From contig NZ_AP025483.1 of assembly GCF_024347455.1 (NCBI RefSeq), positions 2,914,001-2,978,000 of the forward strand: a stretch of 64,000 nt of DNA, read 5' to 3'. The DNA is from Vibrio echinoideorum (GTDB lineage: Bacteria > Pseudomonadota > Gammaproteobacteria > Enterobacterales > Vibrionaceae). A program made the position numbers and the translations under genes. The number at the start of each line of letters is the position of its first letter. Positions within the stretch are counted from its first letter, which is position 1. A model generated the notes under the pieces. That model saw only the letters and a program-made list of their open reading frames with translations. It was not told the origin of the DNA and ran no database searches. Below are positions 51,280 through 59,852 of the stretch, piece by piece.

Positions 51280-51627
51280 CTGTTGGCTGTTTTAGTATGA
51301 ATTAGTATCGAAAATACTAATTAGTAAATGAAATACTGGAGAGTTTAAAAACTGCTTAATTTTATCGACTCAAAAATTCAGAGTCATGCTTTGTAACGAC
51401 AAACCACACCCCACAAACAAACGCAACCACCTGCTAATCAAGGAAGTTAAACACCTAAGTAGGCTTGATAAAAACGCGTTTTTTTCCAAGTTACGGGGCG
51501 TTTTTTTTGTGACAAATGTCACTGTCAAATTATAGTATTGCAAGCTCATCTAGTAACAATGGAAGAAGATAAGCATCAGTAGTGTCAGCATCACTGAACT
51601 TATGAGCCGCTCGTTGATAGTTTGTTG
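51280..51627. other. Short segment between the two insertion sequences
   Basis: 348 bp without a gene. It contains a TTAGTAT/ATACTAA inverted repeat (about 51302-51322), a GC-stem with an eight-T run near 51490-51510 that looks like a terminator, and a TGACA/TGTCA palindrome. It is island DNA separated by the two insertions. Confidence 0.5.
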
Positions 51628-51659
51628 GTATCCGCCCCATGAACCCACGGGGCGACTTG

Positions 51660-53189
51660 TCAGTGTTTGAAGTTCCAAGGCAGGAGTGCGTCGATATCAG
51701 GCTCAGCTTTCGCCAGCTCTTTCATGCACTTGACCATGTAGTCGTAGAGGATAAGACCGTTGGCTTTCGCGGTCTCGATGATGCTGTAAAGCATCGCGCT
51801 CGCATCAGCACCGTTTGGTGTGTTAGAGAACAGCCAGTTCTTCCTGCCAATGACCAGTGGTTTAATTGCGCGTTCAGCGCGATTATTATCAATAGATAAG
51901 TGACCATCGTCGATATAACGAATAAGCTTTGACCACTGCCCAAGCGTATATTTTATCGCTTTGCCTAGTGGGCTAGAGCCAATCACCTTCTGGGTCGTCA
52001 TCCATTGGTAAAGCTCATCCAGTATCGGCTTGGCAAGCGCTTGACGCTCTGCTTTTCGCTCTTGGGCAGGCGCACCTTTTAAGCGTGATTCTATCCCGTA
52101 GAGTTTTTGGATTTTAGCCAGCGCCTTATCAGCCTTGCCTGATTTACCTTTCCCTTGAAGCTTCTTCGCATCCATGAACTTGCGACGAGCATGCGCTAAG
52201 CACCCTACATTGGTGACGTGATGCAGACCATCATAAGCCGCGTAGCCATCGGTTTGTAGATAACCGTTGTAGTCACCTAAAAAGTCCACGGGACACGCCC
52301 TCGCGCGACTGTTTTGATAGTCGTACAAGGCAATATTTTTCACATTCGGCAGTGCCGATTCGGGTGAGTCAGCGCCTGAGCAGTAGAGCCACATATAACA
52401 CTTCTTCTCTTCTTTGAGCACATTGAGCGGCGTTTCATCCGCCTGAACCACCACTTGTTGAAGCAGGTTATCCTTCAAGGCCGCATACAGCGGGGCGAAC
52501 TTCTCACTGACTTGGATAACCCACCTTGCCATGGTGGTGCGTGATAGCTCGATACCCGACTGGGTAAACAGCGATTCTTGGCGATAAAGTGGCATCGCGT
52601 ATTGGTATTTGCCAAGAATGATGTTGGTCAGCAAGCTTTCTGTGGCGAAGCTTTTAGGGATGAGACTCTGAGGGGATGGCTTCTGAACGATACGGCTGCT
52701 GTCACCTGTTTTCTCGCACTGGCGGCAAGCGTACTTAGGACGAACATATTCCAACACTTTGAGTACCGCTGGCGTGAACTCTAGCTTCTCGCTGCGGTCT
52801 TCACCGATTTTATGCAGGCTATGATTGCAGCAAGCGCACTGCTTTTCATGGTCGTCTACATCAAGTTCGATAACCTCACGAGGCAAGGTCTTAGGCAGAG
52901 GTTTACGTTTACCGCGCTTTTTCGTTGTGGTCGTGGTTGTCACCTCAACCTCGTCTTCTTTAACGGCTTCACACTCCGCTTCGTTGAAGAGGTCACCTTG
53001 TGATTCATCGTAAGGCTTTAATACCTCCGAGCGTTTCGCGAACTGACGGTCGAAGGCGAGTTTGAGTTGTTCAAGCAGCGATTGGCGCTCTTGTTTCCAC
53101 TCATTTTTCTCCGACATCAGAGCAGCTACCATCGCTTGTAGCTCGGCAACATCTTGGCTTTCTGGGTTGATATTTGGCGTCTTTTTCAT
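51660..53189 (-). CDS. tnpC: IS66-family transposase TnpC
   Basis: 509-aa DDE transposase: N-terminal coiled coil (leucine-zipper type, about 10-50), zinc-finger-like region (CACCNHSLHKI, CRQCEKTG), DDE residues in VVQADETPLNVL, TDGYAAYDGL and NNRAERAIKPLVIGRKNW, and a C-terminal IS66 domain. Complete. Confidence 0.95.
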   Translation of the reverse strand: MKKTPNINPESQDVAELQAMVAALMSEKNEWKQERQSLLEQLKLAFDRQFAKRSEVLKPYDESQGDLFNEAECEAVKEDEVEVTTTTTTKKRGKRKPLPKTLPREVIELDVDDHEKQCACCNHSLHKIGEDRSEKLEFTPAVLKVLEYVRPKYACRQCEKTGDSSRIVQKPSPQSLIPKSFATESLLTNIILGKYQYAMPLYRQESLFTQSGIELSRTTMARWVIQVSEKFAPLYAALKDNLLQQVVVQADETPLNVLKEEKKCYMWLYCSGADSPESALPNVKNIALYDYQNSRARACPVDFLGDYNGYLQTDGYAAYDGLHHVTNVGCLAHARRKFMDAKKLQGKGKSGKADKALAKIQKLYGIESRLKGAPAQERKAERQALAKPILDELYQWMTTQKVIGSSPLGKAIKYTLGQWSKLIRYIDDGHLSIDNNRAERAIKPLVIGRKNWLFSNTPNGADASAMLYSIIETAKANGLILYDYMVKCMKELAKAEPDIDALLPWNFKH

Positions 53190-53248
53190 AGCATTGATTA
53201 TACTAAAATCGTGCCGTTAACGCTTGGAGAATAAGGCTTTATTCTCGA

Positions 53249-53602
53249 TTAACTCATTGTAAAATCGTTTATTTTGATGGGTTCGTGGCCGATAATTGTG
53301 AAGCCTGAAAGCAGTCTATCAAGCTCAAATTGAGTGAGGGTAAACACCTGATTTTTCTCTTTTGAAGGCCACTTATACTTGGCTTTTTCAAGGCGTTTAT
53401 ACCAGAGGGCGAAGCCTGTTTTATCCCAGTACAACACTTTAATCTTATCGCGCTGTTTATTGGTAAACAGGAACAGCGCACCGCTGCCAAGAGGCAAGTC
53501 AGTATCATTTTCGATAATCGCTGTAAGGCCGTTGATGGACTTTCTAAAATCGACGCTTTCACGATAAAGGTAAATGTCTGGAGCGCTGAGCATACCTTTC
53601 AT
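53249..53602 (-). CDS. tnpB: IS66 accessory protein TnpB
   Basis: 117-aa Orf2 of IS66 elements (not the IS605 nuclease of the same name), with typical YLYRESVDFRKSINGL and LFLFTNKQRDKIKVLYWDKTGF. Overlaps tnpA by 4 bp (ATGA). Needed for transposition; biochemical role unclear. Confidence 0.95.
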   Translation of the reverse strand: MKGMLSAPDIYLYRESVDFRKSINGLTAIIENDTDLPLGSGALFLFTNKQRDKIKVLYWDKTGFALWYKRLEKAKYKWPSKEKNQVFTLTQFELDRLLSGFTIIGHEPIKINDFTMS

Positions 53603-53916
53603 GACAACGCTCCAATGAGTTCAGCAAGATAGGTGGCTGGCGTGCCTTGAGGAATGCTCAGCTCCACATCATTGATGAGAAGTGTCATGTTCGCCGTAGC
53701 TATCTGGGCCTGATACTTGGTTGTCTTTTCAACGATTTCGGCTCTAACAAATCCGACAGATTCCGATTGGTTTGCTGTTTGGAGTTGACGCCGTTTGGCG
53801 AAGAACGTGGATAAACTCAGTCCATGCTCTTCACAAAAAGCGCGTTGAGTAACACTGCTACTTTCATATTGTTCAAACAGTGATTGCCATTCTAGGTTGG
53901 TGCGTCGTTTTGCCAT
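53599..53916 (-). CDS. tnpA: IS66 accessory protein TnpA
   Basis: 105-aa HTH protein of IS66 elements (SSVTQRAFCEEHGLSLSTFF helix-turn-helix at about 16-35). First gene of the transposition operon, translationally coupled to tnpB. Confidence 0.92.
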   Translation of the reverse strand: MAKRRTNLEWQSLFEQYESSSVTQRAFCEEHGLSLSTFFAKRRQLQTANQSESVGFVRAEIVEKTTKYQAQIATANMTLLINDVELSIPQGTPATYLAELIGALS

Positions 53917-53996
53917 TTCAACTCTCCTTTGGGTTGGAGAGATGATCTTATTCTTCGTGCTGAAAGATTAGAATGCGGTGTTCATGACACGCTTAC

Positions 53997-54070
53997 GTTT
54001 GTTGGCATTGTAGATTTGGAGCTTGTTGATAAGAAAGAACTTGGCTACGAGGATGCGGCATAACACGCCT
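53997..54070 (+). pseudogene. Possible 3' end of a destroyed gene beside IS66
   Basis: One frame reads FVGIVDLELVDKKELGYEDA to a TAA inside GCATAACACGCC. Upstream of the IS66 insertion the same frame meets stops at once, so no intact gene remains. The stop context TAACACGCC resembles the start of an integron attC site. Confidence 0.3.
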
Positions 54071-54227
54071 CTGAACAAGTCTGAGTTAGCGAGATTAGGA
54101 TTTTGTTAGATTTGATACGACGAAAGGGACACACACCATCAATAGAAATGTGTGTCACCTTAATAGCCGCTAAGGTTTTGCCCGAAGTTCTTTTGCCAAC
54201 ATCCAGTTTTAGCTAAACCGACTCCCA

Positions 54228-56450
54228 TTACAACTCAATAACTATACTTTCCGGTCGACCTAATTGAGAGTAATACATTGTTTCGGTTAAGCCTATATCC
54301 TGAACTGTCATGTCGACCGTTTCTATCGGCTTATTAGCAACTTCGCTAATTAACTTTAAAGATTCATCATACCAATCTGGATGATTCGTATTTATTAAGT
54401 AGCTACACTGAGTATGTAGTTCCGTATACTCTTCAGGTGTAATCCATTTCAGCTCGTCTCTAAACAACATTAAAAAATCTGTGCAAAAGGACATGCGTAG
54501 AAAGCCAGTAATAAATGTACGCCATGTTAATACATCTACTCTCATTTTCTGAATAGCCTTTAGAAAAGCGCTTATTCTATATACTAATCGACCAACAAAA
54601 ATGGCAGATTTAATTGCATTTACAGGTAATAATGTACCCAGTACAGAGATACTACCTCTCGCAAGAAATGAGTTTGCAACTGATGCATGTGATCCGGCTA
54701 ATGCTGAAGTTAAGCATGCACTCAGAATAATAATTGGTGGTGATATTATCGGCAGGTGCCAAATGTCAACTTGATCACCACCAATTTGTAGCCAACCATG
54801 TGAATCAGCCCCTCCATGATTTCCATGGCAATCCATTATTAAAATACTTCCTTTAATTTCGTTGAAGGCACTTACAAACTCGTCTTCAGATCCCACATCT
54901 ACAATCGTGATTTCGATGTCATCAACTAACTTTGAGTAATGAGTTAGTGCCTCTTCGAGTTTATATTTCAAAGGATCATGTTCTCTAAATGAACGGATTA
55001 CAGTGATGTTTAGCAACTCATTTTGTTTAACGGTAACATTGGAAAAATTAGTACAATTTTGAAGAAACAGGTTACCCGGTGTAGTAGGGATTTTAGATGT
55101 TTCATGTGTGAACATGAGTGGTATTCGATCAAGAGAAACCCAATCTAGATGTATGTCTGAACAAAGTGTGATTGAATTAGAATTTTGAACGATAAAATCA
55201 ATAAGTGGCTCATCAATCTCCCCCCTCATTTTTTCAACCAAATCTTTGAATTTTCGATCAAGCTTTCTTTTGGATTTATCTGTACCAGAAGAAACTAAGC
55301 TTTCAATATCTTTAAAATTACCATGGAAAAAATTTAATGAGTTAGCTAGACGAATTGCTGGCACGCAATAAGAAGTACATAACATATTGATCGCTGCCGA
55401 TGACAAACGTAATTCACTCTGTCTGGTTGAAAGTATCATTTGAAGGACTTTGTTTTCAAAAACTTGCTTAACATCTTCTTTGTTGAAGTCTTGCATGTTA
55501 ATTCCGGAATAAGAGTTATTTCTAAATACTCCGTCAATTAGAAAATCTCGGGATTTCTTATTTTTTAAATCTCTTCTAATTCTGTTCCAGAACTGATCTT
55601 TGAAGTTATACAGGTGAGTAAAAATGCTAGGACAGTATAGGACTATGTCTGATTTTAGTGATGTGGTTTTATACTCATTTGTTAAGGAAAGAACTTTTTG
55701 TGAGGTATCCAGAATAGCTTCAATGTATGGTTGACGTTCATGACTTCCTTGTAAGACATTTGTACCTGAGAGGCTGTAACCAAGTGAGTATAAGACTGCT
55801 TCATTCGCATTTGAAACAGCATGGCTATACGATTTTTGGTCCAGTTCTATCAGTTGAGTAGTTCTTGCTACTCTTGATGATAAGAAGTCTTTCGACTTTT
55901 CATTTAAGTCGCCATTTTCTTTTAGTAAATTGAATCTTTCCGAAATTTTTTCATCCAAAAGAAAAGGAGTAAATTCATCCCCTAACACAATGTCGCAGAT
56001 ATCTGACCAGCCCACGACTAACAGCGGATATTTTGAAGCTTTACTAACATCCTTAACATACTTAGCACTCTCTTCATCTACGCAGTAACAAAATATAAAT
56101 GGATGAGCTTGAAAGACTTCAAACCATTTTTTAAAGGAGATTTTATCAAGCAAAAAATTATTGCTTACAGATAAGTTTATGCGATGTTGTATGAGCTCTT
56201 CATGTGAAATGAATAGTTCATTTGCTGAAGTTGGAAGTATGCTCATGTATTCAAGCAATCTAGAGTGGTGACTAGAAATCAAATCGATCAAATAGCCTTG
56301 AAAAGGCGATTGATCTTTAATGTCTTCTGATCGCGGCATTATCAGCACATGCAAAATCGAAGTTTCAACAAGGTTAGGATACATAAATAGCGCTGTAAAA
56401 CTGTTAAAGAGTTCTATCTTATAGGTAACGACAACTACTTGATTATCCAA
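54228..56450 (-). CDS. CHAT-domain (caspase-like) putative protease
   Basis: 740-aa protein whose C-terminal third (about 530-630) has the CHAT peptidase pattern: ILIMDCHGNHGG with His542, then IIILSACLTSALAGS with Cys579, then SFLARGSISVLGTLLPVN, the typical strand after the active site. The N-terminal 500 residues are helical without a recognised TPR array and may sense a trigger. The start codon is a TTG with no good SD; ATG at 56384 is an alternative. It lies 69 bp downstream of a HEPN-type gene on the same strand. CHAT proteases act as effectors or activators in immune systems; the target here is unknown. Confidence 0.8.
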   Translation of the reverse strand: MDNQVVVVTYKIELFNSFTALFMYPNLVETSILHVLIMPRSEDIKDQSPFQGYLIDLISSHHSRLLEYMSILPTSANELFISHEELIQHRINLSVSNNFLLDKISFKKWFEVFQAHPFIFCYCVDEESAKYVKDVSKASKYPLLVVGWSDICDIVLGDEFTPFLLDEKISERFNLLKENGDLNEKSKDFLSSRVARTTQLIELDQKSYSHAVSNANEAVLYSLGYSLSGTNVLQGSHERQPYIEAILDTSQKVLSLTNEYKTTSLKSDIVLYCPSIFTHLYNFKDQFWNRIRRDLKNKKSRDFLIDGVFRNNSYSGINMQDFNKEDVKQVFENKVLQMILSTRQSELRLSSAAINMLCTSYCVPAIRLANSLNFFHGNFKDIESLVSSGTDKSKRKLDRKFKDLVEKMRGEIDEPLIDFIVQNSNSITLCSDIHLDWVSLDRIPLMFTHETSKIPTTPGNLFLQNCTNFSNVTVKQNELLNITVIRSFREHDPLKYKLEEALTHYSKLVDDIEITIVDVGSEDEFVSAFNEIKGSILIMDCHGNHGGADSHGWLQIGGDQVDIWHLPIISPPIIILSACLTSALAGSHASVANSFLARGSISVLGTLLPVNAIKSAIFVGRLVYRISAFLKAIQKMRVDVLTWRTFITGFLRMSFCTDFLMLFRDELKWITPEEYTELHTQCSYLINTNHPDWYDESLKLISEVANKPIETVDMTVQDIGLTETMYYSQLGRPESIVIEL

Positions 56451-56473
56451 TTTGGGATTATTCTACATATGTC

Positions 56474-56510
56474 ATAAAAAAGTACTGAATTTCATTGCAT
56501 TTCAGTATTC
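56474..56510 (-). terminator. Weak hairpin with U6 between the HEPN and CHAT genes
   Basis: TACTGAA at 56483-56489 pairs with TTCAGTA at 56501-56507. The leftward RNA continues into UUUUUU. A weak terminator or attenuator that could set the ratio of the two products. Confidence 0.45.
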
Positions 56511-56519
56511 GAATGAAGT

Positions 56520-57407
56520 TTAGCTACCTTGAATGCGTAGTTTGTTGATACTTAAAGTGATTTCAGTAATTGCAGCCTTAAGTACTTGTAAGCAAATCTT
56601 AGCTGTATGCTCTCTTGGCGTGAAGCCTGATGACATTTGTTGATAAGGGTGAATATAATTACGAAAATCCCTCAAAGTATGTGAAAATTTATGTGTATCT
56701 AGCTGAATTAGCTCTAAGTCTTTTGCCACATCAATAAATGCGGCGAGAGTCCAGTCATGAAACGGTTGAACTTTACCTTCACGATTTTTGGGGGAAGACT
56801 TCACCGTGTTAAATGCTCTCGGATAACTAGAAGCTAACCCAAGAAAAACCCCTTCTAAAGTACTACCAGCGATTAGAATCGTAGAAAGATAAGCTGCTGA
56901 ACTATAAGTTTTTTCAATTTCATCTACTCGTTTGTTCAGTACGTCAGTTACAGTAGGGTCTAAGCCTAAATCAGAGATAGTGAAACCGCTAAACTCACGA
57001 CGTAAAAAGTCAGACTCAGACAGACTATTTGATTTCACGCCCCCCTCGTTTAACTTCACTTTATGAAGCTTCTTGAATGATATTTCAGCTTCATTTCTAA
57101 CAACTTGCCATTTGTCAAAAACTAAATACTGGTTAAGATCGGCAATCAAGCGATCCAACTCGTCAATACGGCTAATAAAATTGACGGGATTGAATACTGC
57201 TTTAATGCACTTATCAAGTTGAGGTGTTCCATTGATTGCTTCTAACGAATCGTCTGTATACTTCCAACGAGAAGGGAAACCTTGTCCATAAGAATGATTG
57301 AAACCTAGACCATTGAAAAATTTAACCAAATTTGGCCCAGAACGATACTCAGTCTCTTCGTTTATTAAATCTCGAAGTTTTTCACTCGTTTTACTGCTGA
57401 TGATCAT
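56520..57407 (-). CDS. HEPN-type putative RNase partner of the CHAT protein
   Basis: 295 aa with a perfect SD (GGAGG, 7 bases before ATG). The C-terminal half is helical and ends with LRDFRNYIHPYQ (Arg246 to His253), an Rx6H pattern with a polar residue after Arg, typical of HEPN ribonucleases. The N-terminal 80 residues (YRSGPNLVKFFNGLGF, GFPSRWKYTDDSLEAINGTP) recall the short N-terminal domains of AbiJ-like abortive-infection proteins. It is followed by the CHAT gene. Inferred role: RNA-cutting effector or its regulator in a defence pair. Confidence 0.72.
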   Translation of the reverse strand: MIISSKTSEKLRDLINEETEYRSGPNLVKFFNGLGFNHSYGQGFPSRWKYTDDSLEAINGTPQLDKCIKAVFNPVNFISRIDELDRLIADLNQYLVFDKWQVVRNEAEISFKKLHKVKLNEGGVKSNSLSESDFLRREFSGFTISDLGLDPTVTDVLNKRVDEIEKTYSSAAYLSTILIAGSTLEGVFLGLASSYPRAFNTVKSSPKNREGKVQPFHDWTLAAFIDVAKDLELIQLDTHKFSHTLRDFRNYIHPYQQMSSGFTPREHTAKICLQVLKAAITEITLSINKLRIQGS

Positions 57408-57949
57408 TCAAATTCCTCCAGTACATAACGCGTCTTAGACAGCGAACCTACATCTTTTGTATCGTTATAATGCCCCCTTTATTCTGCTATATCAAAAAAA
57501 TCAGTGTGTTAATGACGACTAGAGCAAACTAGTTCGAAAGTTGTTGCTTAGGTAGGATACAGGGGACTTTTTTACGACCTTTAGATAAGTTTAAGCAGGG
57601 TAAATCTATTGTATTGCAATATGAATGAACTTTTACTCTAACTTGAAAGGGGGCAAAGATTTGTTAGCGATGATCGCGCTGAGAGGTTTCCGGACAGAAA
57701 TCATTTAAATTCGATCGCCTAAATACCAACCACTACATTAGTTTATGTGTGCTAACTTGCGCCCCCCCCACCACCTTAAGTACGAAAGAGTTTCGCAATC
57801 TACAGTCTCTAGCCACACCTTTAATTCCACCTAAATATCTGTGATAATTACAAAAATCTAGTATTACTAAGGCTTGGGGAAAGTCCCAAAATAAATTGCT
57901 CACCTACCAATTTGGGGCCTTGTAATTTGAGTAAAGGTACGAAGACAGT
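57408..57949. other. Divergent intergenic region of 542 bp
   Basis: No gene seen. Separates the leftward HEPN-CHAT pair from the rightward 379-aa gene; a C9 homopolymer lies near 57763-57771. Both promoters must be here; a TATAAC-like -10 for the HEPN gene is at about 57465-57470. Confidence 0.5.
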
Positions 57950-59089
57950 ATGGATAAGGACACAAACTTTTTTACGGCATCGCAAATAGCTAGGTCTATT
58001 TCGATTCCATTCGCTGATATAGAAGAGATGCTAGACCCCTACATATACTTCAAAGGCCTAATTTTTAAAGGTGACAAAATCAGTTATGTTGACGGTTATT
58101 TTATAGTCCACAAAACTGAAGTCGTTGGTCCCCAATTTACCCTAGAGGAAATCGAAAGTGGCTATGCGATCTGTGATCCGGATATGCCAGTTTTTAATTT
58201 CGTAGTTGAGGTTAAAGGCACAAAATACAGCAATAACGAGGAATTAATTGGGAATGTTTACCTACTAAAAACTAAGACCGAGGTAGAAGATGAAGCGTTG
58301 TTCTCATATGAACAGCTTTGCAAAATAGCATCAGAAATTGGATACCCTAAGCCAATCGAAAAACTTCAACTTCTCGCAAAAGACCATGCTTATGATGTGA
58401 AGGTTATCAACCAAAAAAGTAACTTTACTTTAAGTGCCGCCGCAAAAATAGCTGCGAATATTGAACCTACGACATCAATAGAAATGCCATCACAGAGGTA
58501 CTCATACAATCACTACCTTGAACTATTAAGCGACTGTATAAAAGGAACAAATCAACATGGATTTAAATTGCATACAGTAGAGCTTTGGACATCATGTAAT
58601 GATGAGTTCGGTGAAAGGTATTCTAAAAATTACAAGAATGGAACGTTACTAAAACAGCGAGCAGTATTGGATTACGAGCTTACAATAATCTCAAAGCAAG
58701 AATTTTTAAGATGGTCTGAATATCAAAGATTAGATATTGGTTTGGATTATCAACCTGAAAGCATAAGCAAGTCAGTTGAATTACTAGAGATGAGACTTTC
58801 TGAATCAGAAGAGGAAATTTCACGATTAAGAGATTTACTCATTAATGAAGATTCGATGACTCCAGAAACCACAAATAATTCATACCCGCCTGAATTACAA
58901 ATAGCTATTGATGCTTATGAAGAGCTATGTTTAAACGAAGCTACTCCTCCAACAAACAAAGTAATACAACACTGGCTGAAAGCAGAAAGCAAACAGAGAG
59001 GAATCACCCACAAGGATGGTTCTGATCAAGTTCAGGGATTGAGCCAAGTAAAACTAGAGCGAATAGCTTCAATGATCAAATCTAGGTAG
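57950..59089 (+). CDS. Hypothetical 379-aa island protein
   Basis: Not recognised. The N terminus (FFTASQIARSISIPFADIEEML) looks like a short HTH or helical module. The middle (185-280) includes YSYNHYLELLSDCIKG and an alpha/beta pattern. A coiled coil follows (VELLEMRLSESEEEISRLRDLL, about 283-304), then a C-terminal helical motif (PPELQIAIDAYEELCLNEATPPTNKVIQHWL...IASMIKSR) that I have seen on various phage and island proteins. Soluble, single gene, ends at a strong palindromic terminator. Confidence 0.75.
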   Translation: MDKDTNFFTASQIARSISIPFADIEEMLDPYIYFKGLIFKGDKISYVDGYFIVHKTEVVGPQFTLEEIESGYAICDPDMPVFNFVVEVKGTKYSNNEELIGNVYLLKTKTEVEDEALFSYEQLCKIASEIGYPKPIEKLQLLAKDHAYDVKVINQKSNFTLSAAAKIAANIEPTTSIEMPSQRYSYNHYLELLSDCIKGTNQHGFKLHTVELWTSCNDEFGERYSKNYKNGTLLKQRAVLDYELTIISKQEFLRWSEYQRLDIGLDYQPESISKSVELLEMRLSESEEEISRLRDLLINEDSMTPETTNNSYPPELQIAIDAYEELCLNEATPPTNKVIQHWLKAESKQRGITHKDGSDQVQGLSQVKLERIASMIKSR

Positions 59090-59097
59090 GAGAAAAA

Positions 59098-59130
59098 CTA
59101 GGGGTAACCTAGGTAACCCCTAGCCTTTTA
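59098..59130 (+). terminator. Palindromic terminator after the 379-aa gene
   Basis: CTAGGGGT-AACCTAGGTA-ACCCCTAG with TTTT three bases on, 8 bp past the stop. Confidence 0.75.
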
Positions 59131-59211
59131 ACAGGTAACCCCACTTGCCTAACCTCCCCTCTAATAAGTTTTAATTTACCTAAATCGACCCACAACAGGC
59201 AAAGGTAACTT

Positions 59212-59310
59212 ATGATTGATTTGATAAAGGTTTTAGCCGAGCTACCTACAGAAAACCTTCTGCTAATAACACTGATAATTTATATTCTCAGTGAACGGAA
59301 GAACTCATAG
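59212..59310 (+). CDS. Putative 32-aa membrane peptide
   Basis: MIDLIKVLAELPTENLLLIT... with one hydrophobic stretch (NLLLITLIIYIL) and a charged end. SD AAAGGTAA upstream. Shape like type I toxin or holin-like peptides, but no family is recognised. Confidence 0.4.
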   Translation: MIDLIKVLAELPTENLLLITLIIYILSERKNS

Positions 59311-59381
59311 AACTGTAACCGTTGAGTCGTAAGAATCAACATATACGCAACGTAAAGTAGTAGCCTCTGTATTGGGGATAA

Positions 59382-59465
59382 ATGGTTAAAAGGATTGCTA
59401 GATTCGTTATTTATGTATTAGCTCACGTATTGAAAATTTTCACTCACAAGAAGTTCGGCTTTTGA
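59382..59465 (+). CDS. Putative 27-aa cationic amphipathic peptide
   Basis: MVKRIARFVIYVLAHVLKIF... ends HKKFGF; about six Lys/Arg and a continuous hydrophobic-aromatic face. SD TTGGGGAT six bases before ATG. It could be a membrane-active toxin or a leader peptide. It stops just where the next promoter and its palindrome begin. Confidence 0.45.
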   Translation: MVKRIARFVIYVLAHVLKIFTHKKFGF

Positions 59466-59512
59466 TTGACTGCAATCAACTGATTTATATAATGTGCAAA
59501 TCAGTGCAGTCA
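59466..59512 (+). promoter_or_regulatory. Strong promoter embedded in an inverted repeat
   Basis: TTGACT (59466-59471), 16-bp spacer, TATAAT (59488-59493). The promoter overlaps an inverted repeat: TGACTGCA (59467-59474) and CTGATT (59480-59485) match AATCAG and TGCAGTCA (59499-59512) with a 5-base bulge. Probable operator, or a hairpin in the nascent RNA. Confidence 0.6.
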
Positions 59513-59620
59513 GGTTGCCATCACCATTGCGACTGCTCGTAAACAAAATAGATGGCAAAGTCTGAACTCCTCTTCCTGACTCTTCATGAGACTGAGAGGA
59601 ACGTATTTGAGGAGTAGCCT
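59513..59620 (+). promoter_or_regulatory. Structured leader with alternative SD pairing
   Basis: Leader of about 120 nt before the 59621 ORF. TTGCCATC pairs with GATGGCAA. CTCCTC (59567-59572) can pair either with the SD GAGGAG (59609-59614) or, shifted by one, with AGAGGA (59595-59600), giving two exclusive folds, one of which hides the SD. Confidence 0.4.
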
Positions 59621-59770
59621 ATGGTGAAACGAGATAATGCGGGTTCAGCATCCTTACCAAAGCTCATCACTGCTTTTGGGGGATTGTTTGTAATTTTGGT
59701 TGCAAGCTTTGAACCCGTTACAGCTTTTGTGTGTGCATTGAGTGCGACAGGGTTTCTGTCACGCTTATAG
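59621..59770 (+). CDS. Putative 49-aa membrane peptide
   Basis: MVKRDNAGSASLPKLITAFG... with one or two hydrophobic stretches (LITAFGGLFVILVASF, TAFVCALSATGFL). Strong SD (GAGGAG). It follows a consensus promoter and a structured leader. Translation control and size recall type I toxins, but this is inference. Confidence 0.55.
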   Translation: MVKRDNAGSASLPKLITAFGGLFVILVASFEPVTAFVCALSATGFLSRL

Positions 59771-59782
59771 GGTTGGTAAGGT

Positions 59783-59815
59783 AAACCCGCTCGCTAGCTC
59801 AACAGCTAGCGGGTA
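59783..59815 (+). terminator. Hairpin after the 49-aa ORF
   Basis: CCCGC/TAGCT with a 4-base bulge pairs with AGCTAGCGGG; no long T run follows, so termination is moderate. Confidence 0.45.
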
Positions 59816-59852
59816 GCCCTCTCCTTACTATACTTACTTAGACTACCCTGAT

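Larger units (their letters stand above)
51628..53996. mobile_element. Intact IS66-family insertion sequence
   Basis: 2369 bp with tnpA, tnpB and tnpC in the usual order. Ends are imperfect inverted repeats starting GTAAGCG (right) and GTATCCG (left), sharing CATGAAC. It is flanked by a perfect 8-bp duplication GTTTGTTG (51620-51627 and 53997-54004), the IS66 hallmark. Confidence 0.94.

Noticed and set aside
59090..59852. Retron (ncRNA plus reverse transcriptase)
   Set aside because: There is structured non-coding sequence, but no reverse transcriptase gene anywhere in the island.
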